From assembly GCA_015680685.1 (NCBI GenBank), contig MNCI01023331.1, positions 1 to 32,212 of the forward strand: a stretch of DNA of 32,212 bases. Reading direction: 5' to 3'. How positions within the stretch are numbered: position 1 is the first letter of the stretch; each line of letters begins with the position of its first letter. Of this stretch, positions 10,318-19,990 are shown in pieces. Below the pieces are notes generated by a model. The model was given only the letters and a program-made list of their open reading frames with translations. It was not told where the DNA came from and did no database searches. This DNA comes from Gnetum montanum. Lineage: Eukaryota > Streptophyta > Gnetopsida > Gnetales > Gnetaceae. The position numbers and the translations under genes are program-made.

Positions 10318-13300
10318 ATGAACCCCGTGAACACCACCGTTGCAATAGCTCAAGTAACCGACGTCATGGACACCATGGATGTCCAAGAGCCTGTCACGCA
10401 CCACCCAGGAGTACAACCCACCGCGGGGCCCCGCTAGTCCCTAAGGTTGCAAGGGAGAGACCCGGCCTCCAACATTATAACCCAGGATCAGTATAATTTC
10501 ATATGCATTAAGATACAAGCTGGCTTGGCTGTAGACTGAGCCAAATTGGAGGTAAAGAGGCAGTTCAAAATCTTTTACAGAGGGGGATGCGAGTTCATCC
10601 CCTCACCGTATGACGTCATCCTTGTTTCAGAGCAGTATTCGGAGCTCGTCACACAGCTCCTTCTACAAAGGAGACACTCGTTGGATCAGCCTGCACTAGA
10701 GTCCCAACTAGAGGAAGAGGACGAATTTGCCGCTCAATCTGAACAAGAGGATTCTTACCACACTCTGAGCCCGCAAGCACACGTTAACCCCATTTTTCAT
10801 CCCAGTATAGGGGAGATCATGCCCCTCCAACCCCTTAGACTAACTCACACACAAATGCCTCCATCGCACACATCCTCATTTGCTCATGTGCCACCTCCAA
10901 CTGACCCGCAATTCAGCATGCTCCCTCTCGCCATCATCCCCGATGCAGAAGCCAACCCATCCTCACAAGCACCGCCGCCTCACGATAGTGTGGGAGTGAC
11001 ACTCCCGCCCTGAGTGATAGGGATGCCACACGTGATACTGGCATCCACATCCACTCACTACATCCCGCACATTCAAACGCATACAACCCCTTCTACCACC
11101 GTAACCCAACAGGGGGTCCCTCCACAAAACGTAGCTGGACAATAGGTAACGATGGGCACTCAACCATAGCAACATCAACCTCCTCACTATAACATACCAC
11201 CCCTTATGGTTCAACCAGCCAACGTTCCCCTAGTATAGCCGCCACTACAGCAACCACAACCTTTCCCCTATCACGTGCCACAAGTACAACCCCCGGCCGC
11301 ACAACTTTCGGCCTTTCAACCCACTGTCCAACAGTCTAACCCATATAATATAGCACAACCTCAAGCTGCCATGTTACCGAGTGTCCAAGATTGGGTAGAC
11401 GTCAAAAAACTGATGCAAGAATTAATTGACAAGGTAAAATGCCTCAAAACAGCCACCGATGGGGAGCTGAAGGTAGTGGATTTCTACCACGATGATCCCA
11501 TCAGCTCGTCTGTCCCACCCTTAACCTTGCTCAAAGGCATCTGCTTACCAACACTAACCAAGTATAACGGGGAGACAGACCCCAATGCACATCTCATAAC
11601 TTTTAGGCTAGAATGCACGCTACTCTAGGCATGGCCCCATTCCATTCTCCGAGTGTTCCCCATGTCCCTCGCAAGGAGGGCACTTGATTGGTATCGGGCC
11701 CTGCCAAGGAATTCCATCTTCTCCTTGGAAGACTTATTACACCAGTTCGTGACTCGGTTCAAGTACAACTTGAAACCCAAGGCCACCCTGGACAGCCTCA
11801 TACAGGTTAAGCAAGCACCGCTTGAACCTGTGCAGAAATTTATCCAAAGGTGGAGCGCCGCCCTCAACGAGTTGCATGAGCCGGTTTCCCAAACATACTT
11901 GCTCACGATCCTGAAGGGAGCTGTTAACGATTTCTTTAAATCCAAGCTGTATTACCTTAACACGCGTAATCTTAACCAGGCTTTTGTACAAATTAAAAAC
12001 ATAGAAGAAGCAGCCCAAAATAGCCATGACCCTGCATACCTAGCCTTTAAGAATCAACATACCAAAAAAGATAAAGAGGAGGCTAAGGCAACTATAGCGG
12101 TGATAGAGGGGGAGCTGGTAACCCCTACTAACTACAATAAACCAACTCCCATAACCACGCCAAAATCATCATCCTCGCAAAACCCAACAACGAACCGTAC
12201 GCGAAACTTCGAGAGGAAAGAACCCTCTCAATATACGCCCCTGCCAATGAAGCCTTCCCAGCCCTTCGATCAACTCCTGAAAGCTGGGATGATGAAACAT
12301 AAATAGTTGTCCCCCGTAGCCATCCAGAGACATGACCGGTTATGCCAACTCGTTCAGAACCCAAGTTTAGCAACGTCGGATGAGCCTCCCGTACCCAAAG
12401 GCTACAGAATGGATTGCTTTTGCGATTACCATCAACGCAACGGGCACGGTACGGATTACTGTTTCACCTTGAAGCAGGATATTCAGCGAATGATCGATGA
12501 TGGCCAAATCACTTTTGACGTGGCCAACTCGATCCAACCACAGAATCAAGCCATGGGGGTGTACAAAGATCCCCTGAACATCAAAGAGGCACCATACGTC
12601 ATCAATACAATCCGCTTCAATGATGATTCCGAGATACTTAACATCAACACCGTCTATCCCGAGCATAAACAGGAAACACCTAGAAAGTTATTCGTAGTTC
12701 AGATTCCTCTCGCTGTGTCAACGTCCACACCTCAACCACCACGTGCCCCGCAGCAACCATACGTCGTCCGAGTACCCTTGGCCACACCCACATCCAACAT
12801 CATGACACTGGACAAACCATACGTAGTGCGTGTCCCTCCCATTATCCCCTGAACTGCATCAACCCCTTCTACTCGGCTTGCCCCTTTCATAGTCCGAGTA
12901 CCGCCCATGGTCGCAACAGCGGAGGTCCAACCTCCACCACGACCAACCCCATATGTCGTTAGGATACCCGAAACTCCTAATGATTACCAAACCTCCACCT
13001 CACGAGTGCAAGGCAAACCTAGCCCCTACATCATTAGGGTCCCTAGCCAGCCTCCTAACCAATCACATTCAATGGTACAACCGCAACCCTGCCCAGCTCC
13101 ATATGTGGGAAAAGTCCCAGAATAGCCCGAGGCTCCAAGACCAGCCCCACCTCCACGCCACACACAAGAACGCCTAGCAGATAGGCTTACGCGGGAACGT
13201 GTGGAAAAGGAACACCGATGTTTAGCTCTAGGGCCACCTAAGCCCATTCCACTTAACTCTGTGCCTATGTCGTCACCTAACAACCAACCGGATGTAGGTA

Positions 13301-14460
13301 ACGAAGGTGAATCATCTGAAAAACATGAACCATGTAAAATGATAGTGCCGAATAAGAATGACAAATTGACAAAACGTGAAATAAAACTATTGGGCCCAAT
13401 GGACCCAGTCATCGCCGATAAAAACATCCCCAACAGTAGAGACTTCGCAACGGCCTTGACACAAGTCACCCAAGCACTGAAAAAAAAGAACACTTCACTA
13501 AGCTTGTACGACTTGGTCCTAAAATCCAAAACACACTGGGAAGCTTTGGTACGTATGTTGACATCAATCTCGGTAAGTGAGGATTTGCCCCCAAATGAAC
13601 CCTCCATTCATGCGGTGATGTACTTGTCTCACAAGACAACTCTTAAACCATTAAGCTTTCATGATGAAAATATTAAGGTGGACAAGAAAATAGGGGAAAT
13701 AACAAAAACACCCATGTTCATAACGATACGTATCAACCAGTTCAAGATACATAGGGTCCACGTAAACGATGGGGCCGCAACAAATGTTGTACCATATCCC
13801 ATCGTTGAACAATTGGGGTTTACTAAATTAATCAAACCAACCGCAACTACATGTTTAAAGTCATTCAGCGGGTCACGCATAATGGTAAAAGGCACAATAA
13901 CCTTAGATTTCATAGTGGGAGACCAGTTCCCTACATCTGCCGACTTCCTAGTAGTCGATGAGATGCTAGGGTTCAACCTAATATTGGGAAGACCCTGGTT
14001 GGCCCAACTAAGAGCTGTCTCCTCCCTTGTACACCAGGAGATCCACCTGCCTTATGAAGGTGGTGAAATCATTATACATGGGGAAGTCGCTATGCCTATT
14101 ATCTCATCACACGTGGACATGGACCAAGGCTCGAAGGTTGAGCTTGAAGAGCCTAAACGAAACGATAAAAATGTGCACTCACCGGCAAGCAATAAACCTT
14201 TGAACATAGAAAAAGACCCACCTAGAACAGAAATGCCTACATCTGACGCTGTACATACAACGTCTCAAGTGGAAACTAACACAGAATTCGCAACAAATAC
14301 CGAGACACCAGAAAACACTGACACGGAAGCCATTCCATCAGACGTCCCTTAGGCTGAATTGCTGTTTAACGTAATTAGCGAAGGGGACGCTGAATACAGA
14401 ATCATACCGGTTGACATATCACCTAACATTAAAAGGAAGAAAATCAAAATAGTCTTATGA
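10318..14460 (+). pseudogene. gag-pro polyprotein of the TAT-like element, eleven in-frame stops, no frameshift
   Basis: One frame from ATG at 10318 to TGA at 14458 covers Gag and protease. It is broken by stops starting at 10435, 10537, 11011, 11143, 11167, 11236, 11626, 12304, 12850, 13123 and 14350. The retrotransposon Gag domain lies at about 11550-12010 (ARRALDWYRALP, LHQFVTRFKYN, FIQRWSAALNEL). A zinc-knuckle-like segment with C, C, H, H and C (FCDYHQRNGHGTDYC) is at 12415-12460. A Pro-rich linker with PYVVRVP copies follows (12680-13125). The aspartic protease lies at about 13710-14090, with DGAATNVV as the active-site segment and GFNLILGRPWL. The upstream ATG is chosen because the frame opens there, just past the motif-rich leader; ATG 10366 is an alternative. 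Nearly all stops fit loss of Gln or Trp codons. Confidence 0.85.
12680..13125 (+). repeat. Coding repeat: PYVVRVP-type heptads in the gag-pro linker
   Basis: Within the gag-pro frame, seven related motifs occur at irregular 20-30 residue spacing: FVVQIP, PYVVRVP twice, PFIVRVP, PYVVRIP, PYIIRVP and PYVGKVP. They are separated by Pro/Thr/Ser-rich spacers. Function is unknown; a short linear binding motif is one possibility. Confidence 0.7.
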
Positions 14461-14477
14461 TAATATTGACACCCTCA

Positions 14478-14739
14478 GTCCGAAACGACGTTAAACTATA
14501 ACATGTCCGAAACGACGTTAAACTACAATTCGTCCGAAATGACAATAAACTAAGATAAATCAAAAAATAAAAAAAATTAATTTTTTTAACTACACTCCTT
14601 GTCCGAGATGACGCTAAACTATCATGTCTGCAAAGACATAAAACTAGCCATGATCAGCAATGATCGATCCATTTCCTGATTACACTGGGGCCCGAAATGA
14701 CCATAAAATACGCATGCGGCCCGAAATGACCATAAACTA
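14478..14739 (+). repeat. Tail repeat after gag-pro: GTCCGAAAYGAC..TAAACT, seven copies
   Basis: Copies start at about 14478, 14505, 14532, 14601, 14625, 14690 and 14719, each ~20 bp and of the form GTCCGAAACGACGTTAAACT with variation. The first begins 18 bp after the gag-pro stop. A related series follows the pol stop at 23419-23616. It may be a terminator or processing signal, or an expansion of a non-coding tail; the sequence does not say which. Confidence 0.8.
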
Positions 14740-14988
14740 GTTCTTGGTTTTCGTTTATCTTTTATAATTACATTTTTTCATTGCACTTAAAATAGAAAAT
14801 GAACCAAAACATTTACATTCTAGTGTCATGTTTATAGTTAAACGCAAAATCAACAAAAATTTCTTACATGCAAGGTTGTGCAATTACAAGTGTCAATTAT
14901 TTTCATCTATCTCAAAATTTTCAAGTTACAATTTTTGTATCAATCTAAGTCACAAAAAAAAACAACAAAAACTTAAAAATTAAAAAGC
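14740..14988. other. AT-rich spacer between the gag-pro tail repeat and the antisense gene end
   Basis: This is the convergent interval between the plus-strand gag-pro unit and the minus-strand gene, whose stop is at 14989-14991. No coding potential is seen. An A/T-rich stretch at 14930-14988 could hold the 3' processing site of the antisense gene, but no distinct signal stands out. Confidence 0.5.
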
Positions 14989-16564
14989 CTAAGCATCCAG
15001 GACGGGAGGATCGTCCCCTTTAGATCCACCAGCATCAGGGGCCCCTACTCCACTGGGGCCAGCTTCTTGAGCATCATCGCTACCTTCATCCTCAAAATAC
15101 CAAAAAGAACAACCAACATAAGAATAAGTGAATGTCAAAGTTTTAAATACTATTTAATAAATTAACTTCATAAAGACAAAACGCTTACCATAGGAGATCC
15201 CTCTAAGCCGAACTCTAGCTGACGAAGGATTTCTTCTTCTGAAACGCTGGTCCAGTCTGTCCCATCCAGGCCTAAGTCAACATCTGCCAAAGTCTTTCCT
15301 TTGTCGACAGCTGACCAGGTAGGACGTTTCAAAGGGAACTCACCCACCGACACTTCCCCAAAAGCAGTTGTGATCACCCTTGTAGGCAACTCCATTTCCA
15401 CAGTTGTATTTTGAGCAAAAGTATCGAAAGCAGAACTCAAACCCAAACCCTCCACAAACATCTCTAGTTACCGTTTTTCAATAGACACCTCTTTTAATGA
15501 CTTCTTGTAGTAATGTTTGTGATTTTTCTCATCCTGACCCCACTTATGAACCTTGGAAGCAAAGGCTTTCCAATCTTGACATTTAAGGTTCAGGAGATCA
15601 ATTTGGGCTTTGCGCTCTGCCATTCTCTGAGTCAGCGATGCATGATGATTCAGTAGATTCCAATATCTTGTGTATGTAACCTCAGACGTTCGCCAGGAGC
15701 GATCACCACTCAGCCTAGCAACAGTGAACTCGTACCGAGACTTCAGATCGTCACGTTCCACTAATAATTTAGAGACTTCCCTTTCTTTTGGCTAAATCTG
15801 TAGCCACAACTGCTCAATGGAACGCCTACAGGTCCATAACGACTTAGCATTGTGCACAAAGCCTTCTGCAACTCCATCGTAAACAGGCCTTGGCACCTGT
15901 TCCACTTCCGGGGAAAGTGTCGTTAAACTTTCTATGCTAACGCTTTCAGAAGGATCCCATCTCAACTTAGCGCCTACGCACGTGAAAAATACAAATGTTA
16001 GGAAAATATAAACAAGATGTGAAGTTCCAAGCTCCTAAATGACTTGTACCTATGTCAGGGTGGGCTTCCTGGATCCGTTCAACAACTTCCTCCGTGAGTC
16101 CAGCCACAAAATCCATTTTGCTTGGCATTTCAGACCAAGTAAATGGCTCATGGGTACGGGATGAACTAACCTCAGCAGTCCTCTCCGGGGGAACCATCTT
16201 CATTGGTACATCCAAACGCACCGTCCTGGTCTCGCTACCTTCATCTGGATAAGATAAAAACACGAAAATAAAAAAAATATACCACAAAAATGACAACTGA
16301 TAGGAGAAATTGAAACAAGATAAAAGAAAAAACATACCATGCCCTTCGTCACCCTCTGGGGGAGCGCCTAAATCCAAGTCTCCCTGAAGAAACCTGCGAA
16401 ACACTTGATCGACATTGCCCTAGTCATCCAGAGGCTTAGTTTCTGTGGTTTTCTCCTTTAATTCCTCCGTTCCTCCGCCCTGGCTTTTCTCTGTATGTTC
16501 CTCCTCGTTATTCTTCTTCGTGTTGGTCTCCTCCTCCTCGGTGATAGTCTCTAAAGCCTGCTTC
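14989..16564 (-). other. Exons 4-7 of the antisense gene: acidic and coiled-coil C-terminal region
   Basis: Exon 4 begins with an acidic/Lys run (TITEEEETNTKKNNEEE). Exon 6 carries a charged helical stretch at about 15780-15480 (VERDDLKSRYEF, QRMAERKAQIDLLNLK) typical of a coiled coil. Exon 7 ends with an acidic Gly/Asp-rich tail and TAG at 14989-14991. Exons 5 and 7 both begin with ATGAAGGTAGCGA, which suggests an internal exon duplication. An ATG at 16569-16567 in the exon 4 frame could instead be the start of a separate reading unit. Confidence 0.6.
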
Positions 16565-16677
16565 CTCATTTTTTAAAACAAATCAAGCCAAAAATATCAA
16601 TGACACGTAAGCGATTGAAGTAAAAGTTATAAACAAAGAAAAAATGATAAAGCAAAAAATGGGCAAGGTCCGCTTAC

Positions 16678-17718
16678 CAGGCATCTTGAAGCGTATGCGC
16701 TTCACGCGTGGCTGGTTCACACCGGAGACTTCCTTAGTCATGCGTTCAGGCCTCTTTAGCTTTGACTTGGCTTGGCCAACGGTCTCCTTGATGACCCATT
16801 CTGCCCTTCTAGCAGTGTAGGGTACCTCTTCTGGCTCCAATCCCAAACTATCACGTGTGTGGATTGAAGCGCCAGATGATTCCCCTGTAGTAATAGAAAC
16901 GGATTCATCAATGCCTTCAAGTGCATCTTGGGATTTAGCTGTCTCAAACAAGTGATTGATCCACGGGTGGGATATTTGACGCCGATCCCCCAGAACAAAC
17001 TTGTTGTCTGCATGAACTACCAGGAACTCAGCAAAACGATGAAGATAACCAGCGAAGAATGCGAAGGTGAAATGGGATTGCGCCTCAACATTCGAACACA
17101 ACCGCACTATCTCCTTGTGCATGCCCGACAACAAAAATTGTGCCCAGTTATATCGCATGCCCGTTTCCAAGACAGTTCGCATAACGCGAACAGCCTCAAC
17201 CCCAAGACACTTCACCTGGGAAAGAGTTTTAGGGAATACCCATGCTCTGAATAGGGGATATAATTCATTCACTTCCATAACTTTTACCTTCCCCTGCATT
17301 GGGAATCCCTTGGCACCCTTGGCTATGCTTAGCCAATCTTCCAACTCACGAATCGTCTGGAGCTCTTTATGAGCTCTGTCTAATACTACATTTAAGACAT
17401 CTGTCAGTACGCCAAATAAGTTTGAAAAGAACTCGGGCGATAGATGGAACACTACCTTCACACCCTTAATCCGGGTGCTGTAGTATGAGACAGACTCATT
17501 AAAAGAGTCTACAATCCCAATCATCTCCCCAATGGATACGTCAGGACTTGGGGTCATAAAAAGCTCCATGAGGCCAGCATTATCCAGGCAACGAGCGATG
17601 GATGGAGGAGCATGATTACGCAACCACTTCTAAGCCTTAGTCACCCCTCCGAACTTCATCAACAAGGTAGTCTCTGTTCGTCCAGTTGTCACCGGATCCT
17701 CACCAGAAGGTACATCAA
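16678..17718 (-). other. Exon 3 of the antisense gene: region resembling retroelement-associated plant transposon proteins
   Basis: The exon holds the longest open run (346 codons downstream of TAG 17630). Its order resembles the putative plant transposon protein or PMD-like domains found in extra ORFs of Athila/TAT elements: a GVKVVFHLSPEFFSNLFGV strand-helix unit, LFRAWVFPKTLSQV, a long helix pair around VMRTVLETGMRYNWAQFLLS, and a Cys-containing EIVRLCSN segment. The tail is basic (KSKLKRPERM, RVKRIRFK) and could be a nuclear localisation signal. The family assignment is weak and rests on layout rather than catalytic residues. Confidence 0.45.
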
Positions 17719-17807
17719 CTGTAAAAGCAATTTAAAATGGTCGTATCAACGTAACCCAAAACAGTTGGACAAACCTGTTAACATATCTAGGAAATGTTAT
17801 CATTTAC

Positions 17808-18596
17808 CATTAGCAGTGGATTTAGAGGTGCTGCCAAAGTCACGAGGGAAGACTGGCCCGTTGTCCAACCAGTCTTCATGAAGCCACCCACGAGCTTTGC
17901 ACATCACAAACGCTCTAGAGAACTACTTGTGAAAATGGATGATCACCCCCTTAGTCTGATCTAGAACGACTCCACGAAGGGTGCGGCCCATCATGAATGC
18001 CTCCAGGGCAGTGCGAGCAAGAGCTAGTCCTTCATCCTCAATCAATGTCCCGTCTGGGTTGGTCTTCAGTCTATAAACAAATATGTGTCAAAACAAAAAA
18101 CAAACACCAAACGATGAAAGGAAATAGTAAACTTAAATAGTCCTACCTGTCCACTCGGTACACTGTCCCAGGAGGATTCTGGAATATTGTGTGCGTGCGG
18201 GTGGCTATGAATAGAGTATTGTTGAGGTAGTCTAACCCTCGCGACAATAGTGTCCACACGCGCGTTAATGGACGTGTAGACCGGGGCCCGCGGGTAGTAG
18301 CATCCTCGTAAACAAGAGGCCCCTCATCAATCTCTTGTATGAAAACCATGACACCCTCTGCAGCCCCCAGCAGCATTTCCTCAAGCACGCTCTATGCAGT
18401 TACCTCGTCAAAGTTTGACCAGATAGCCACCTCGAAATTGTCTAACAGGAAGGCTAGGAATCCACATGCGCCTTCCCTGAACCAAATCCCGTTGTCATCC
18501 ACGATTAGATCCGGGGGAGCCTCCCCATCCTCAACGGGGCCAACCCATGCTAAGACCCCGACAAGCTCAACGACGAGGAGAAAGCGTTTACTGTCC
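17808..18596 (-). other. HAD/FCP1-like (NLI-interacting factor) domain, exons 1-2 of the antisense gene
   Basis: Exon 1 follows the plant family of FCP1-like HAD phosphatases in order: FLLVVELVGVLAW where family members read LLVLDLNG, then FLAFLLDNFEVAIWS matching the FL..F...FEVGIWS block, then NTLFIATRTHTIFQNPPGTV matching NTLLIDDSPYKALLNPP. The nucleophile Asp of motif I reads Glu, and the paired Asp of the last motif read Ala-Thr, so the domain should be catalytically dead even apart from the TAG at 18392. Exon 2 continues with no motif I know. The match was made by eye against remembered family patterns. It points to capture of a host phosphatase gene. Confidence 0.65.
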
Positions 18597-19273
18597 CTGC
18601 AACCAATCATGAAGTCACCATAAAACAGCCCGAAAAGCAAAAGTTTACATCATAAATCGACACTTAAAATCTGAAAAAATTATACTAACTGTTTACACTC
18701 AGCGTATACGCCCCGTAGACTAGCGTATACGCCGGCAAAACTGTTTACACTTAAAGTAATACGCGGCTTAGACTCAGCGTATACGCTATACACTGAGCAT
18801 ATACGCTGTACACTGAGCGTATACGCTGCCTAACTCAGCATATACGCCGACAATGAACTATTTCATGCTGTCTGTATACGCCCAAGAAACCCTTGGCGTA
18901 TACGCCCAAGTTCGCTTTCAGCGTAAGCAGTCTACGCCAGCATGGAAGAAACAAGTTTACGCCAGAAATAGGAAAAGCAAGTCTACACCATAAAAACAAC
19001 TACGCACGCACAGCGTATACGCCAAACAAACCCTCGACGTATATGCCGTCACAGTAAAAAGAATTTATGCCGATAAAACAAACAAATCACGTTGACAAAA
19101 CTTCGCGCATAGAGAACTCATGACGCCGTGGCTTACGCTAACATAATAGTACAAAAAAATGTTTACGCTGATAAGTCTAATTACGCCCTGACATTCTATG
19201 CTAACCCGACTTCACACTATGAAATTATGCTCGGCGTATACGCCGAAAACCCTCTACGCTGAAAACCCCTACG

Positions 19274-19291
19274 CTCGGCGTATACGCCGAG
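19274..19291. repeat. 18-bp perfect palindrome CTCGGCGTATACGCCGAG
   Basis: This is the longest perfect member of the GCGTATACGC family that I see. It can form a cruciform or hairpin, or be a site for a dimeric DNA-binding protein. Confidence 0.9.
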
Positions 19292-19761
19292 ACTGTCTAC
19301 GCCGAAAAAGGGAAAGCAAAAAAAAAAATGACAAAGGCAGGGATCGGAGCCTACCTATGGGATGTCATAGGCTATTATGGGATCTTTGGCCTGGGCAGGC
19401 CCTGCAGCATGGCTTCAGTCTCCTCCACAAAGGTCAAGTCAAGACCCTTCCTCCCCTGGCCTTCCACTTCTTTTCCCTTGCCCATCTCGGTCTCCTTTAT
19501 GTCAATTTCACAAGTTTACGTTGAGAAGGACTGTCTACGCTGGCACCCGAAAATGCTACGCTCCGTGTCTACGTTGGGGTTTAGTGTCGGGCGTCTACGC
19601 TAAGGATTACTCTTCAGCGTCTACTCTCACAAGCAAGTTTACGCTTACGCCAGGTACTATCATCTATGCTTATGCTTTAGCAGTTTACGCTTACGCTTTA
19701 ACAGGGTGCTCTCCCACTTACGCTCGATCCAAAGTAAGAAACAAATGAAACCCCCCCCTTC

Positions 19762-19770
19762 TTTATATAG
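19762..19770 (+). promoter_or_regulatory. Possible TATA box (TTTATATAG) upstream of pol
   Basis: TTTATATAG lies at the 3' edge of the palindrome-rich region, 221 bp before the first in-frame ATG of pol (19991). The preceding C-run and the following GC-richer TGACGC repeats give it a promoter-like setting. No transcript evidence is available. Confidence 0.35.
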
Positions 19771-19990
19771 TGCCCTGCTGACGCTGACGCTTACGCCGCC
19801 GTCACTCCTTTTTTACCATTTTGTGCCTTTTTACTCATTTTTCGCTAAAATTTGCCTGAGAAAAATTTAAAAATTATTAAAAACAAAGATTATTATGTCC
19901 TGGTTCCCCCATGGACCCCCATTTCACGTGTTTACGCTGAACACTCTAGTGTAAACTACCACTTACGGCCCGGTAAGGCCTTAAACGGCC

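Larger units (their letters stand above)
14989..18596 (-). pseudogene. Antisense multi-exon gene: HAD-like + plant-transposon-like + coiled-coil protein
   Basis: Seven exons can be read on the minus strand: 18596-18147, 18070-17808, 17718-16678, 16564-16338, 16244-16050, 15973-15189 and 15090-14989. The introns of 76, 89, ~113, 93, 76 and 98 bp all start GT and end AG. Five of six joins keep the same reading phase; only the exon 3/4 join is off by one base. Total coding is about 3.06 kb. In-frame stops lie at 18392-18394, 17923-17925, 17630-17632, 16420-16422, 15792-15794 and 15468-15470, all TAG or TAA. Exon 1 starts at TTGCAG|GG, so a further 5' exon with the start codon is missing or unrecognised upstream. 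Extra antisense ORFs are known in TAT elements, but this position, the intron number and the HAD-like domain are unusual to my knowledge. All exon borders are predictions. Confidence 0.75.
18600..19850. repeat. Palindrome-rich GCGTATACGC region between the antisense gene and pol
   Basis: AGCGTATACGCC or AGCGTATACGCT dodecamers occur at 18701-18712, 18722-18733 and 18776-18787, with GGCGTATACGCC at 18895-18906 and extended copies at 19231-19246 and 19274-19291. Between them are dozens of single TACGC or GCGTA half-sites, mainly as TTTACGC and TCTACGC. The same vocabulary fills the LTR U3 and gag leader, but is sparse in gag, pol and the antisense exons. The region is 5' to both the antisense gene and pol, so it is placed to be a shared upstream region. 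Plus-strand open frames at 19198-19748 are repeat by-products. Confidence 0.85.

Noticed and set aside
13026-13607. 193-codon minus-strand frame across the gag-pro linker
   Set aside because: It is the shadow of the plus-strand gag-pro frame and carries no motif of its own.
18690-19300. Regularly recurring short palindromes resembling a CRISPR array
   Set aside because: Spacing is irregular, units are 10-18 bp, half-sites outnumber full sites, and the setting is a plant retrotransposon.
19198-19748. Three overlapping open frames upstream of pol
   Set aside because: They lie in the palindrome-rich region, share no reading with RT and show repeat-derived composition.
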